A stretch of DNA of 32,962 nt from Stramenopiles sp. TOSAG23-3 (Eukaryota; Sar). Position 1 is the stretch's first letter; every line of letters starts with the position of its first letter. Where the stretch lies: assembly GCA_900128585.1 (NCBI GenBank), contig LT642210.1, forward strand, positions 1 to 32,962. The letters run 5' to 3'. The notes under the pieces are model-generated. The model saw only the letters and a program-made list of their open reading frames with translations, was not told where the DNA came from and did no database searches. The translations under genes were made by a program, and so were the position numbers. Below, one piece after another: positions 1 to 8,939 of this stretch.

Positions 1-2
1 GT

Positions 3-125
3 AACTGTGAACAATGTGGATGGAAGTTGATGACTATTTTTGCGAAAAAAGAGGAATTTGAGCGCATCCGTCTGGACAATGACATTACCACTGCGTGGAC
101 CGAGCGTGTATTAAGATATTCTTAA
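3..125 (+). CDS. 3' end of an unidentified protein gene (partial)
   Basis: Reading from base 3 gives an open frame of 40 codons to a TAA at 123-125, entering from the left edge of the window. The first 110 bases are clearly more GC-rich than the flank that follows, and codon use looks like the genes further on. The visible C-terminus begins with a C-x2-C pair (NCEQCGWKL), possibly half of a zinc site, followed by a charged segment and ending TERVLRYS. The last four codons and the stop lie inside a 17 bp repeat (111-127), so the end of the protein is made of repeat sequence. I do not recognise the family. It converges with the ELO gene. The frame is seen directly; that it is a real gene is inferred. 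Confidence 0.55.
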   Translation, partial: NCEQCGWKLMTIFAKKEEFERIRLDNDITTAWTERVLRYS

Positions 126-194
126 AACAAGAAAATTGGCTGTTATTTAAGATATTCTTAAAATGTATAATGTAAAAACAAAAAATTGGCTGTT
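111..194. repeat. Tandem pair of the AACAGCCAATTTTCTTGT repeat, minus orientation
   Basis: TTAAGATATTCTTAAAA occurs identically at 111-127 and 147-163. Each is followed by a copy of the dispersed core in minus orientation: ACAAGAAAATTGGCTGTT at 127-144 (exact) and a one-base-shorter version at 178-194. The second unit has about 14 extra bases between its two parts. It therefore looks like a diverged tandem duplication of one unit. It starts inside the last codons of the upstream gene. Confidence 0.85.
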
Positions 195-488
195 GTGTTG
201 TGTCTACTTTGGGATGCCATTTGAATAGATATAGAATAATGATATATAGTACTATTCCTCCTGCCTGTACTTCTTGACTTGGTATGCACCTTTTAAGATA
301 CGCATTGCACCGCAAGACTTCTTCTTTTTTTAAAATTACTGTTTTATTAGAGCAGCAAATAATTATTTTGTTTCTGAGATTTGAGATTGATGATTACGCC
401 TCGTACTACTCGTAGACGACTGTACTAGTGACTGGCAATAACAAAATATATAAGTATATAATTCCATATTCTAATAATAATAAATTAA
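126..488. other. Convergent gap between partial gene and ELO gene
   Basis: AT-rich 3' flank shared by two genes that point at each other. Apart from the tandem repeat at its left end I see no gene. A minus-strand open frame across 85-315 is built partly from the repeat and is not credible as a protein. Confidence 0.7.
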
Positions 489-1199
489 TTAGTTGGCCTT
501 GACAGTCTTCGCTCCACTCCGTTTTTTCAAATAGGACTTGGCATAGAAATTTGCGAAGAGGCAGACAAGCAATCCTACGTAACCGTACGTGTACCAAAAT
601 GTCACAAGGCGTGGGCCCCGGTGGCATTGCTTAATGCCCCTGTACTGCCAATACATGCCGAAGCCTACAAAGAATTGGATGAGCTGCCCCATCGTAAGAA
701 AGCGTTTTCCCGGTAGCTTAACTCCCATAAGCGTGGCCGTGTAGTACGCGTACATGAAAGTGTGCACGAAGCCATTCAGCATAACAAAGAGCCAAACGCC
801 TTCGTCCTCGGCGCCATATAACATTCCCATATTTAGTGCTGCCCCTAAGTGGTGTAGATAGTGCAACCAGGAAACATTTTTGCCTTTTACTATCAAGAAA
901 AGTGTATCGGCAAACTCGACGAACTTGCTCATGAAGAACGCCCACACAATTCGCCGAAATGAAGGGTCACGAAATGCAACTGAGCAGTCCTGACTGAATA
1001 AAGGCACTCTTTGCACAGCCATTATCATTCCTACACAGCACCACAGAGAAAAGAAAACCATCCCCAAGTTGTAAATGAGCATGAGTGGCTTCCAAAATGA
1101 AGCGGTGCTTGCTGAGTTCCCGTACGCCCGTTTCAGCACGGGAACGGCCACCGCGTAGACCGGAAGAGCCAAAAAGCTTGGTTGCCAAAGAACGTCCAT
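489..1199 (-). CDS. ELO-family very-long-chain fatty acid elongase (3-ketoacyl-CoA synthase)
   Basis: A 236-residue ELO protein, the ER membrane condensing enzyme that adds two carbons from malonyl-CoA to an acyl-CoA. The ELO signatures appear in order: K92-x2-E95-x2-D98, the histidine box H113-x2-H116-H117, N142-x3-H146-x2-M149-Y150, and T169-x2-Q172-x2-Q175. Several hydrophobic segments (about 8-22, 40-62, 135-158, 174-184 and 204-220) fit a polytopic membrane protein of normal family length. The open frame continues 20 codons upstream but starts there with TTG; the ATG at 1197-1199 is preferred. The first box residue is His, which in the family is more typical of elongases for saturated or monounsaturated chains; most PUFA elongases have Gln. 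Overall spacing, including an EGVW(L/I)F segment, nevertheless recalls protist PUFA elongases. The family is firm; the substrate is open. Confidence 0.93.
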   Translation of the reverse strand: MDVLWQPSFLALPVYAVAVPVLKRAYGNSASTASFWKPLMLIYNLGMVFFSLWCCVGMIMAVQRVPLFSQDCSVAFRDPSFRRIVWAFFMSKFVEFADTLFLIVKGKNVSWLHYLHHLGAALNMGMLYGAEDEGVWLFVMLNGFVHTFMYAYYTATLMGVKLPGKRFLTMGQLIQFFVGFGMYWQYRGIKQCHRGPRLVTFWYTYGYVGLLVCLFANFYAKSYLKKRSGAKTVKAN

Positions 1200-2161
1200 T
1201 GAAATAAACCGTTGGTAAAAGTATAGCTGTTTGAGATGCTTATTTGAATAAAAGTGCAAGATGTTTTAATTTTCTTTGTTAGTAAACATTTTCAATCGTA
1301 GTTCTTATTCGTCAATGCAGTGCAGTATTCGGCAACTTGAGCAGGTATCACCAATTAGTTTCAACAGAAGATATGTGAAAAAAAATTGTTGTAGTAGTAG
1401 TAGCGATAAGTAATAAATGTTGGTGGGCGATGATATTCCTATGTAATTTTAATTGAATCATCATCATTTTTCTTCGTCATTCACAACACTTCTTTTTATT
1501 ATACACTACAGGTATATACCAGGGTACGGTATAAATATTATACCTGGGTCCTCGGTATAATACCAAGGTGAAAATACAAAAAAATAATAATTGGACGACC
1601 TCGTATTCTTCGATTAGTCGTCTTTAAAAATATATGTATAAATACATCAACACAGCAAAGGGATTAAATTTTTTGGTAAAAAAGTCCTCCAAGCTTTCCA
1701 AGTACGAGAGTCTCCTAAAGGTTGTTTCTATGCTATGACCTGTTATAAATGTTATATTAACCACAAGACTTTGATGGAATGACGCATTTTGCATTTCGCA
1801 AGTGCGTCATTTTATTGTCATTATTGCCTTTGTTTGTTGTAAAAAAATAGAGGGCATCTTCGTTTTCATTTACCCTACTATTACCTCTAATCGTACTACA
1901 CATCAACAAATTTTTGCGCTGAAAAAATAATTATCTAATAATAATAAAATTATTTTTCTATTATAAACTGTGCTACTAGTCTATGATGATGATATTTGAT
2001 AGACTATGTAAATGAACAAAATACATTGAATAGCTATGAGAGAGATAGCAGCAAACCTAAAAATAATAGTTTTAAAACTTTACGCCTTAACTCGTCTTTA
2101 AAAATGATGGTCAGGTCGCGGAACCTGCTCTCGATACTAGTGAACATCTTTCCACACAAGA
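1200..2161. other. Gene-free AT-rich region between POLA and ELO genes
   Basis: This holds the 5' flank of the ELO gene and the 3' flank of the polymerase gene, both on the minus strand. It has many A/T runs and a palindrome cluster at 1511-1564. No convincing coding frame was found; a short plus frame at 1996-2184 overlaps the polymerase stop and has no protein-like features. Confidence 0.6.
1511..1564. repeat. Cluster of three GGTAT...ATACC palindromes
   Basis: Three perfect palindromes lie within 54 bp: GGTATATACC (1511-1520), GGTATAAATATTATACC (1528-1544, 7 bp arms around ATA) and GGTATAATACC (1554-1564, 5 bp arms around A). Similar GGTAC/GGTAT clusters occur at 15168-15244 and 32333-32373. 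The function is unknown. Confidence 0.8.
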
Positions 2162-5100
2162 TCAAAACCTGCGATCAGAACTAATCCTCTTGCTCCCAAA
2201 AATATTTTTCCAAATTGTCGGTTTAATCCACGTGTAATCACTTCTTTCTAGATACCCTTTAACAGTTTTATTCAAGGCAGAGAACGTGTTACTCTCCAAC
2301 GCGGATAGACTCATTTGGAACCTAGGTTTGTTGTGCGCTTGGCGTTTCAAATTGAATGCCTCAAGTTTCCGTTGAAACGATCCTTCATCGAAGAGAAGTT
2401 CGTAATACTTCAATTGGGTGTAGAGCTCGCTTGCGGGGTACTTTTCATGAACCGTCGAACGGCAGCCGGGAGCAATGCATGCGCTGCCGAGGCACGATTG
2501 CTGGCGCGTTTCGTTCTGGCAAGTACCGTCGTTGCAACGCATCCAGCCGCTGTAGTATTCCTTGCAGTGCTTCCTCATCTGAACAATCAAAATATTTTGA
2601 ATCTTCCCGCAGTTGAATTCATAGTGACACCCCGGGGTTGGGCAAACTAGCCCAGACGTCACACTGTCATCGCTATTTACATCTGGAAAACGATACACTC
2701 CAGGGAAGCTAGTTTTTTCCTGGCACTCGGGGCAGAAAACCACGAGTGGCATGGAATCTTTGTACCGCTCTTCGTCGGACATTTGAGAACTTGGAGTAAA
2801 CCCAATCATATCTTCGTCCATAAGGTCGCCAGTGTACGATAAGCCATACTTCCTGGAATCGAGGCCCAAATTCTCAGCGATCATCGCTTGAGACGTGCCT
2901 TCAATGGGGTCGATCAATCGCGCTGTCGGGGGAAGCACTTGCTGCGCAAGGTACCATTCAACATCAATTTTCAACTTCGGTTCTGCGCCAGTTTTCTCTG
3001 CCTCTTTCAACGCAGCAACCACGTCATCGGGATGCCTCGCGCGGTCCGCGAACGAGGTGGATTCCCCTGCAGTGATTACGTACGGGATGTGATCTCCTAC
3101 GTTCACGGGCTTACCCCGCTTCACCATCTCGGTGGCAACAACAAGGTGCGGCATCCCTTTGCGATCGGCGTAATCTTTCGGGGCCTTGTTGAGCCCTTTT
3201 GTGATGACGTATTTGTCCAAGGCGACGTTGCCATCGCGAACGTCTTTGGCTATCCGCTGCAGTTCTTGGTGGATAGCCGAAACGACACTTTCTCGGTCGT
3301 TTCCGGAGAGCACATGGTCCAGCACAAAGTGGCCCACATCCTTGGACAAGCCGCACCAATCTCTTCGGACCATGTCAAGACCTTTAGTCTCTTTTTCGAT
3401 TTCGATAGTGCCATCTTTCTTTTCTGTCGCAATCAGTGCGGCGTACTTCTTCTTCTTCAGCAGCAGCATGCTTTTAAAAACTCCGTCAATTTCAATTTCC
3501 AGAAGCTTGTAATGCTTGTTTACTTCTTTCTTCACTTTTCTACCGAGCTCTTTAACTTTCGCAAGATCGTCACACCCGGTGTAAATCATGATCGAATCAG
3601 TGTCACCGTAGATAACGTCCAGACCAAGCCCCGTGGCCAAGTCTACCGTGCGTTGGAGGATCTCACGGCCTTGCGACGTGACGAGCGCCGCAATCGGTGC
3701 CGCGTAAAAGCGTGACTGGCTAAACCCTAGACATCCATACATAGAATTTGCAGTTAGCTTCAATGCTTTTTGGCGAACGTCCAAGGTTTTCTTCATCTCC
3801 GGGTCGGTTTCTTTTTTCAGCATTTTCTTCACAACAGAACGGCGTTGGATCAACGTGCGAATAGTAGTCGGGAGAACGCCCCACTCAGAATGTTCAGCTC
3901 TATCTGGCAGTTCAGGAATCGTGATTTCACCCCCCTCTTCCTCATCGCCCACTCTTCTCAGGTCACGAATAACGGTTGTGAAGCAAATATTGTACTCTTG
4001 AATGATGGACGGGTACAACGAATTAAAGTCAAGCAACAGAACGAATTTGTCGTAAAGACCCTTTTTTGGCTCCAAAACGAGACCACCAGCGTACTTGGGC
4101 TTGCCTCGCTTTTTCCCGCCGCTCTTCGGCTTTTTGCCCCTCTCTTTGTCTGGAACGACGTACTTCAAGCTGTGAAATTGGTGCAACAGCAGGTATTCGA
4201 TTCGTTCCGCCCTTCCTCCGGCAAGCGTCCTTGCCCAAAGGTTACCACCAAGGTTGGTTAGCTGTTTGGTCAATGGCAACATCTCCATTTTGAACATAAC
4301 CCGCATGGCATTGAACGCAACGTTTTCTGTGTGACGTTGCAAGTACTTCAAATCGTTCGAGGTTTGGTAGTAAAGCGGAACTTCAAGGGGATCGATGGTT
4401 TCCATCTCGTCCTTCAAGTACTTCTTAACCAGCGTCGCCAGTCGATAATTTGACTCGCGCACCAGCTCTTTTGCCGTAGTGTAGGTGTCCAAAATCAATC
4501 GCCCCGGAGAAAGACGCTGAAAATTCTTGGCACCGGCAGCAGCCCCCTTCTGGTATGCACGGGGGAAGCGCGAAAGCTTTAGGCGCCCGAGTTTCGACCA
4601 GCTCTTCACGTTCAGCTGTGCCATGCGGTGCATGATGACATCCAAGTCAAATCCCAAAATGTTATGGCCGAGCAGAACGTCGGGGTCGTACTTCTTAATC
4701 AGCGTCATGAGCAGATTCAGCATGGCCACTTCGTGGTTTAGAACCGTCAAATTCAAATGCCTTTGCTTCTGGACGGACGCCTTGAACCCGGGGGGGAACG
4801 TACCGGCACCAGCTCCGCCAGCGTTGATCCCGCGGATGATCGAGAAGTTGTGAATTTTTGAACGGTCTTCCATCGCTTTCGGGGTCGGTTTGTCACACAG
4901 CACATCTTTGTGAATGATCGCACTGATCACGGCGACTTCGTTCTTGTTAGTTTTGGCATTCAAATAGGTCTTTATGCTTAGACTCATCAATGTCAATGGT
5001 GGGGGATCCAACTTTTCCTTCGTCACCGAAATCATCTTCGGATCTTCGACGACCGCTTCCATCATCGCATAACTGCAGTTGTTGCCTGCGTCCGGGTCGC

Positions 5101-6754
5101 GAATATCAATCCAGCACGGGCCCATTAACTTTCGCTTCAAGATGAAATTTTCGATGGACCTTGTTTTGGCGCCAAAGATTTTGCTAAAATGAGTTCCCCG
5201 CGTCATCGGGTCGAGGGCCGGAAACTTTGCGCTGTACTTGCACTTCATGTACTGCGCACCCTCCTTTCCGCGAGGAATATCGTCCAACTCAAACGCATAC
5301 TTTCTGGTGACGGTCTTGCACATGCAGTTTACGCCTTGGAGACCACGGGGTATGACCTTCTCCTTCAGCAACACGTTGATCTCTTTGTACAAGGCAGCCA
5401 TGTCGGGCTCTTCTGCCCCGTCAACAGCTTTTGGCAAGAAGAAGAGCTGGCGCTGCAGCCCATTGACCTGCACGCACGCGCTGACGTACTTTTTCTCTTC
5501 CTCCGAATACACCTTTCCGAACAAAAAGACTTTGCCCGGCGCATTGAAGTCATCGGCATAGGCGTCAATGTAGTACATTCTCGAGAATTTGAACTTGTCT
5601 CCGTCCTCGTCCTTGCCTTCGAGTAGGGGCAACCGTTTGGAAGAAAGGGAGGAGCTGCTGCCCGCAAAGGATTTGGAATGGGCGTCGGATTTGGCCGCCA
5701 TGTCGAACCATCCGCCTTTCGCCTGCCCATGCTCCATGGGCGTCATCATTCTCTCGGCCTGGGCCTCCTCAGCAGCGTTCGTTTCTGCCGCCATCCTTGC
5801 CGCATTGCGTTTTCTGATGTTTTCGGCGAGGCGCCTCTTGCGGTCTTGCAGGGCCTTCAAATCGGCGCTGACTTCCGCGGGCTTCTCCTTCTTGGGCTCC
5901 ACCGTCTTGCTGCCCTGCTGTGCCTGGGCGGAGTTCGCGTCCGTCGGTGGCTCCGTCGCCCGGTGGTCTTCCGAGTTGCCTCGGCCAGCTTCCACCATGG
6001 TCGCCGCATGGGCATCCGCTTCCTCGTCGATGTCGACCAGGACGGAGTCTTCGCCCACCTGCGGCCGCGTCGCGGGCTTGGAGGGGCTGGGCTGCCCGCC
6101 GAGCACGCGGGCGCTCGGCTTGGGGAGGCCGACGTTGAACATGCCACCCCCAACCGTCCTCGCAACGGCCGACGGGGCGAACGAGACCCTGCCATTCGAC
6201 GCCTGCGGTGGTACCGGATCACTGCTGGACTTGATGGTCGTCTCTAGGGAATTCAGCTCAGCGTCTAGGTCGAATCCGTCGACGTCGTTCGACGGGATGA
6301 TTTTTCGGCGCTTCGCCACGGCGTTCGCCGGCTTCGGGCCACCGACGGACCGAAACATGGCCCCCAAGGATTTCGTCCCTGCGGCGGCGGCGGCCAGCGT
6401 GTCCCGTTTCTTTATCAAGGCACGCTGTCTCTTCCTGGCATTTGGGTCCCTTGACGTGTTTTTCGCTTGGAAGTTGAGCATGTCCTGCCCCTCTGCCCGC
6501 TCAAACAGGTGCTCTTCCCCGTCGTCGTAATACCCCGTGCCGTCGTCGTCTACGACAAACTCCTCTCGCTTTCTGCGCTCTCGAACGATCTCACGGTACT
6601 GCTCTTCCGAGACCGTATCGTAGATGTCCGCATCTTCTTCGTCAAGCTTGACCAAATCATCAATGCCCCCCGACCGCGCCTGCTTCAACTGTGCGATGGC
6701 ACTGCTCTTTTTCTGCTTGTTTTTCGAGGCACCACGACGTGAACGTGTTGTCAT
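2162..6754 (-). CDS. POLA1: DNA polymerase alpha catalytic subunit
   Basis: A 1530-residue family B polymerase, the catalytic subunit of the nuclear polymerase alpha-primase complex that extends RNA primers into short DNA at origins and Okazaki fragments. Polymerase motif A is DFNSLYPSII at 909, motif B KLTANSMYGCLGF at 999 and motif C YGDTDS at 1049, with a KKKKY element after it. The N-terminus has the basic then acidic stretch typical of the alpha N-terminal domain. The exonuclease-like region (about 660-720) keeps GHNILGFDLD but has NHE where active proofreading polymerases have DxE, as expected for the exonuclease-dead alpha branch. The C-terminus carries the two cysteine modules (from C1341 and from C1407) that bind metal and contact the B subunit. 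It is one uninterrupted exon starting at ATG 6752-6754, slightly longer than human POLA1. Identification is very secure. Confidence 0.98.
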   Translation of the reverse strand: MTTRSRRGASKNKQKKSSAIAQLKQARSGGIDDLVKLDEEDADIYDTVSEEQYREIVRERRKREEFVVDDDGTGYYDDGEEHLFERAEGQDMLNFQAKNTSRDPNARKRQRALIKKRDTLAAAAAGTKSLGAMFRSVGGPKPANAVAKRRKIIPSNDVDGFDLDAELNSLETTIKSSSDPVPPQASNGRVSFAPSAVARTVGGGMFNVGLPKPSARVLGGQPSPSKPATRPQVGEDSVLVDIDEEADAHAATMVEAGRGNSEDHRATEPPTDANSAQAQQGSKTVEPKKEKPAEVSADLKALQDRKRRLAENIRKRNAARMAAETNAAEEAQAERMMTPMEHGQAKGGWFDMAAKSDAHSKSFAGSSSSLSSKRLPLLEGKDEDGDKFKFSRMYYIDAYADDFNAPGKVFLFGKVYSEEEKKYVSACVQVNGLQRQLFFLPKAVDGAEEPDMAALYKEINVLLKEKVIPRGLQGVNCMCKTVTRKYAFELDDIPRGKEGAQYMKCKYSAKFPALDPMTRGTHFSKIFGAKTRSIENFILKRKLMGPCWIDIRDPDAGNNCSYAMMEAVVEDPKMISVTKEKLDPPPLTLMSLSIKTYLNAKTNKNEVAVISAIIHKDVLCDKPTPKAMEDRSKIHNFSIIRGINAGGAGAGTFPPGFKASVQKQRHLNLTVLNHEVAMLNLLMTLIKKYDPDVLLGHNILGFDLDVIMHRMAQLNVKSWSKLGRLKLSRFPRAYQKGAAAGAKNFQRLSPGRLILDTYTTAKELVRESNYRLATLVKKYLKDEMETIDPLEVPLYYQTSNDLKYLQRHTENVAFNAMRVMFKMEMLPLTKQLTNLGGNLWARTLAGGRAERIEYLLLHQFHSLKYVVPDKERGKKPKSGGKKRGKPKYAGGLVLEPKKGLYDKFVLLLDFNSLYPSIIQEYNICFTTVIRDLRRVGDEEEGGEITIPELPDRAEHSEWGVLPTTIRTLIQRRSVVKKMLKKETDPEMKKTLDVRQKALKLTANSMYGCLGFSQSRFYAAPIAALVTSQGREILQRTVDLATGLGLDVIYGDTDSIMIYTGCDDLAKVKELGRKVKKEVNKHYKLLEIEIDGVFKSMLLLKKKKYAALIATEKKDGTIEIEKETKGLDMVRRDWCGLSKDVGHFVLDHVLSGNDRESVVSAIHQELQRIAKDVRDGNVALDKYVITKGLNKAPKDYADRKGMPHLVVATEMVKRGKPVNVGDHIPYVITAGESTSFADRARHPDDVVAALKEAEKTGAEPKLKIDVEWYLAQQVLPPTARLIDPIEGTSQAMIAENLGLDSRKYGLSYTGDLMDEDMIGFTPSSQMSDEERYKDSMPLVVFCPECQEKTSFPGVYRFPDVNSDDSVTSGLVCPTPGCHYEFNCGKIQNILIVQMRKHCKEYYSGWMRCNDGTCQNETRQQSCLGSACIAPGCRSTVHEKYPASELYTQLKYYELLFDEGSFQRKLEAFNLKRQAHNKPRFQMSLSALESNTFSALNKTVKGYLERSDYTWIKPTIWKNIFGSKRISSDRRF

Positions 6755-7676
6755 TCTGTTTTGAATTCAAAGCTTACCTGGTCTCGCGTAATAATAATAT
6801 TATTGTAGGAAAAGAAAGAAAGAATACTTCTCGTCCCTTTAAAAAAACCAATAAATGAATGGTATTTTGTGTTTCTTTATTAAGTTACCCACACTCGCTT
6901 TCTTTTCCTTTCTTGAGTCTCGCATGATCTTTCTGAAAACAATTAATTCCAAAGAAATAGATATTTCATTTCAGAATCCTTTCTTTCTTTCTTTCTTTTT
7001 TCTTTTATTTTTTTTTATTTTTATAATGCCTTCTTTCTTCTTGAATGGTATTCTTCGGTACTTCTACAAACTAACTAGGTAGAATTAAAATAAAAGATAT
7101 CCTATTATTATTATAATTAATAAATAATTAACATTGAATACAATAGAAATAAAAAGTGAGCGGGAATTTACAATTTATGAGCTGATTGATGATTAACTAC
7201 TAATTAGATAATAATAGTACAATAGTACAGCAATGAAATGCAATAAAAGAAGAGGAAGGAAAAAAGCAAAGATTTGAATAATCGAAATTATTTTTAACAA
7301 AGTATAAATATTTTGTATTCTAAATTATATTTTATTCTATTTACTTTACTTTATTTCTTTTATGGCGCCTTCATCACCCTTTATTTTGCCGCGTAGAATT
7401 TTTTAGCCTGATTTACTATGCTATTTTGGTGTACTTTTTGTTGTTGTTTCTTTCTTGTTGTTATTCCTTCCTTCATTTTAAAGAATGGCCCTTGTCATAC
7501 AGTAGTACTACAAAAAAAAATATTTTATATCAATCAGTACAAGAAGAAAAAAGAAATCTCAAGAAGAAAGAAATCAGATCATCATTAGTCAGTCGTCTAG
7601 TCAGTCCAGACAATGCTATTATATTTTAGTGCTAAGCTGTTGATCCCTCTCTCCTATTACCTTCGGTATTGGAGGG

Positions 7677-7679
7677 TTT

Positions 7680-7743
<64 letters not shown>

Positions 7744-7886
7744 TGTTTCTTTCTTTTCTTTCTTGATCTCTCTTGTTCTTCTTCTTTCTTCTTCTTCTTT
7801 CTTCTTCTTTCTTCTTCTTCTTCTTTCTTCTTCTTCTTTTCTCTTCTTCTTTCTTCTTCTTCTTTCTTTTTTTTTTTTTTTTTTTT
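7677..7886 (+). repeat. Polypyrimidine tract: (TTTC)n, (CTT)n-type and T20
   Basis: About 17 uninterrupted TTTC units (7677-7744) are followed by a short mixed stretch, then 111 consecutive pyrimidines (7776-7886) made of CTT/TTTC units and ending in T20 (7867-7886). It lies in the divergent promoter gap. Such mirror-like pyrimidine tracts can form triplex DNA; that is an inference from composition only. Confidence 0.9.
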
Positions 7887-8681
7887 GTTCGTTACCTCAT
7901 TGGCTTTTAAATGTTCTTTTTTACACTGTGTGTCGCAGTGTTATTTTTGTCTGATTTTTTCTTGTTGGCTTCCTGGTGAGGTAAGGTTCTTCCTTTTCAT
8001 TTTTTCATTGTACTTACTACAGTACTGTAACACTATTTTCATGAAACCGTTCTTTCTTGCTGTTTTTATGTTGAAATGAGAGACATTTTAATACAAACAA
8101 TTCATCTATTATTATTACCTATTTTCATAGTACAAGCAATACCCTACAAGCACAATTATTTAATCTAAGAAATAAATTCATATACTATTTACATGTATTC
8201 TTTTATCTATTTTATGCTATCATTGTCATTTCTTTTCTAACTAGATTCATTTCAGCTGATCGTATTCATGGAAAGATGATAAATAGGAAATAATATTGTA
8301 TACTTTAAGTAGTAATTACAACAGACTATTCTACCTCATTATTATTATACATCGTTACACAACACAACACAGCCTAGGATATAAAATTCAACGAAAGATG
8401 CATTCCTATCGAAGCTATTAAATAGGGTTAAATATATATTAGTATACGTATATATTATACTTTTAAAAATATTAATTAAATAATTATTCGTTTTTTCTTC
8501 TTCTTTGTCATTTTCTTCATTAGCTTTTGGTTCTATTGTATTTACCTGTTTATTTTCAACATATATATTTTAACTTCAATGAAGAAATGCGAAACTATCA
8601 AAAATTTAAAAATACACCCCTGTATAGTACTAAGGAGCTGTCCTTATATTTATAATATGAAGAAAGGGAAGGAAAATGTAT

Positions 8682-8735
8682 GAAGAAAGAAGAAAGAAAA
8701 AAGAAAGAAAGAAAGAAGAAAGAAAGAAAGAAAGA
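8682..8735 (+). repeat. (GAAA)n purine tract
   Basis: Fifty-four consecutive purines made of GAAA and GAA units. It is complementary in unit and orientation to the TTTC tract about 0.8 kb to the left, so together they form a long imperfect inverted repeat within the same intergenic region. Confidence 0.85.
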
Positions 8736-8939
8736 CTTTCTTCTATTTTATAACTAACTTCATTTTAGTTATAACTTAACTTCAAATGATAAAACAAAGA
8801 AAAGATCATTAACTGTAGAACCATTCAGATAAATCATTTAGAACAGAAAAAACGTTTCCACTTGGATAAAAAGAAGGAATCGATCGTTAACTTACTGCGA
8901 ACGAGGGTGTAAATATATAATAACCAAACGAACTTTATA

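Larger units (their letters stand above)
6755..8939. other. 2.2 kb head-to-head gap between POLA and p25-alpha genes
   Basis: This is the largest gene-free stretch and must contain the promoters of both divergent genes. It is AT-rich with T-rich runs, a long pyrimidine tract at 7677-7886 and a purine tract at 8682-8735. All open frames here (6855-7082, 7426-7629, 7613-8079) encode low-complexity Phe/Leu/Ser runs from the microsatellites and are not credible. No TATA box or known factor site can be assigned with confidence. Confidence 0.65.

Noticed and set aside
85-315. Minus-strand frame sharing NNSQFSCF with frames at 17897-18178 and 22410-22721
   Set aside because: The shared peptide is just the translation of the dispersed DNA repeat; the rest is unrelated AT-rich sequence. 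It is not a gene family.
2888-6530. Long plus-strand frames (up to 313 codons) inside the polymerase alpha gene
   Set aside because: They are complementary shadows of an unmistakable POLA1 coding sequence and have low-complexity or biased composition.
6755-6780. Donor-like GGTAAGC on the minus strand just upstream of the POLA start
   Set aside because: The next CAG is 22 bp away, too short for an intron, and the ATG-initiated N-terminus already matches the family.
7613-8079. Overlapping Phe/Ser/Leu-rich frames of 113 and 136 codons
   Set aside because: Translated TTTC/CTT microsatellite without other protein character.
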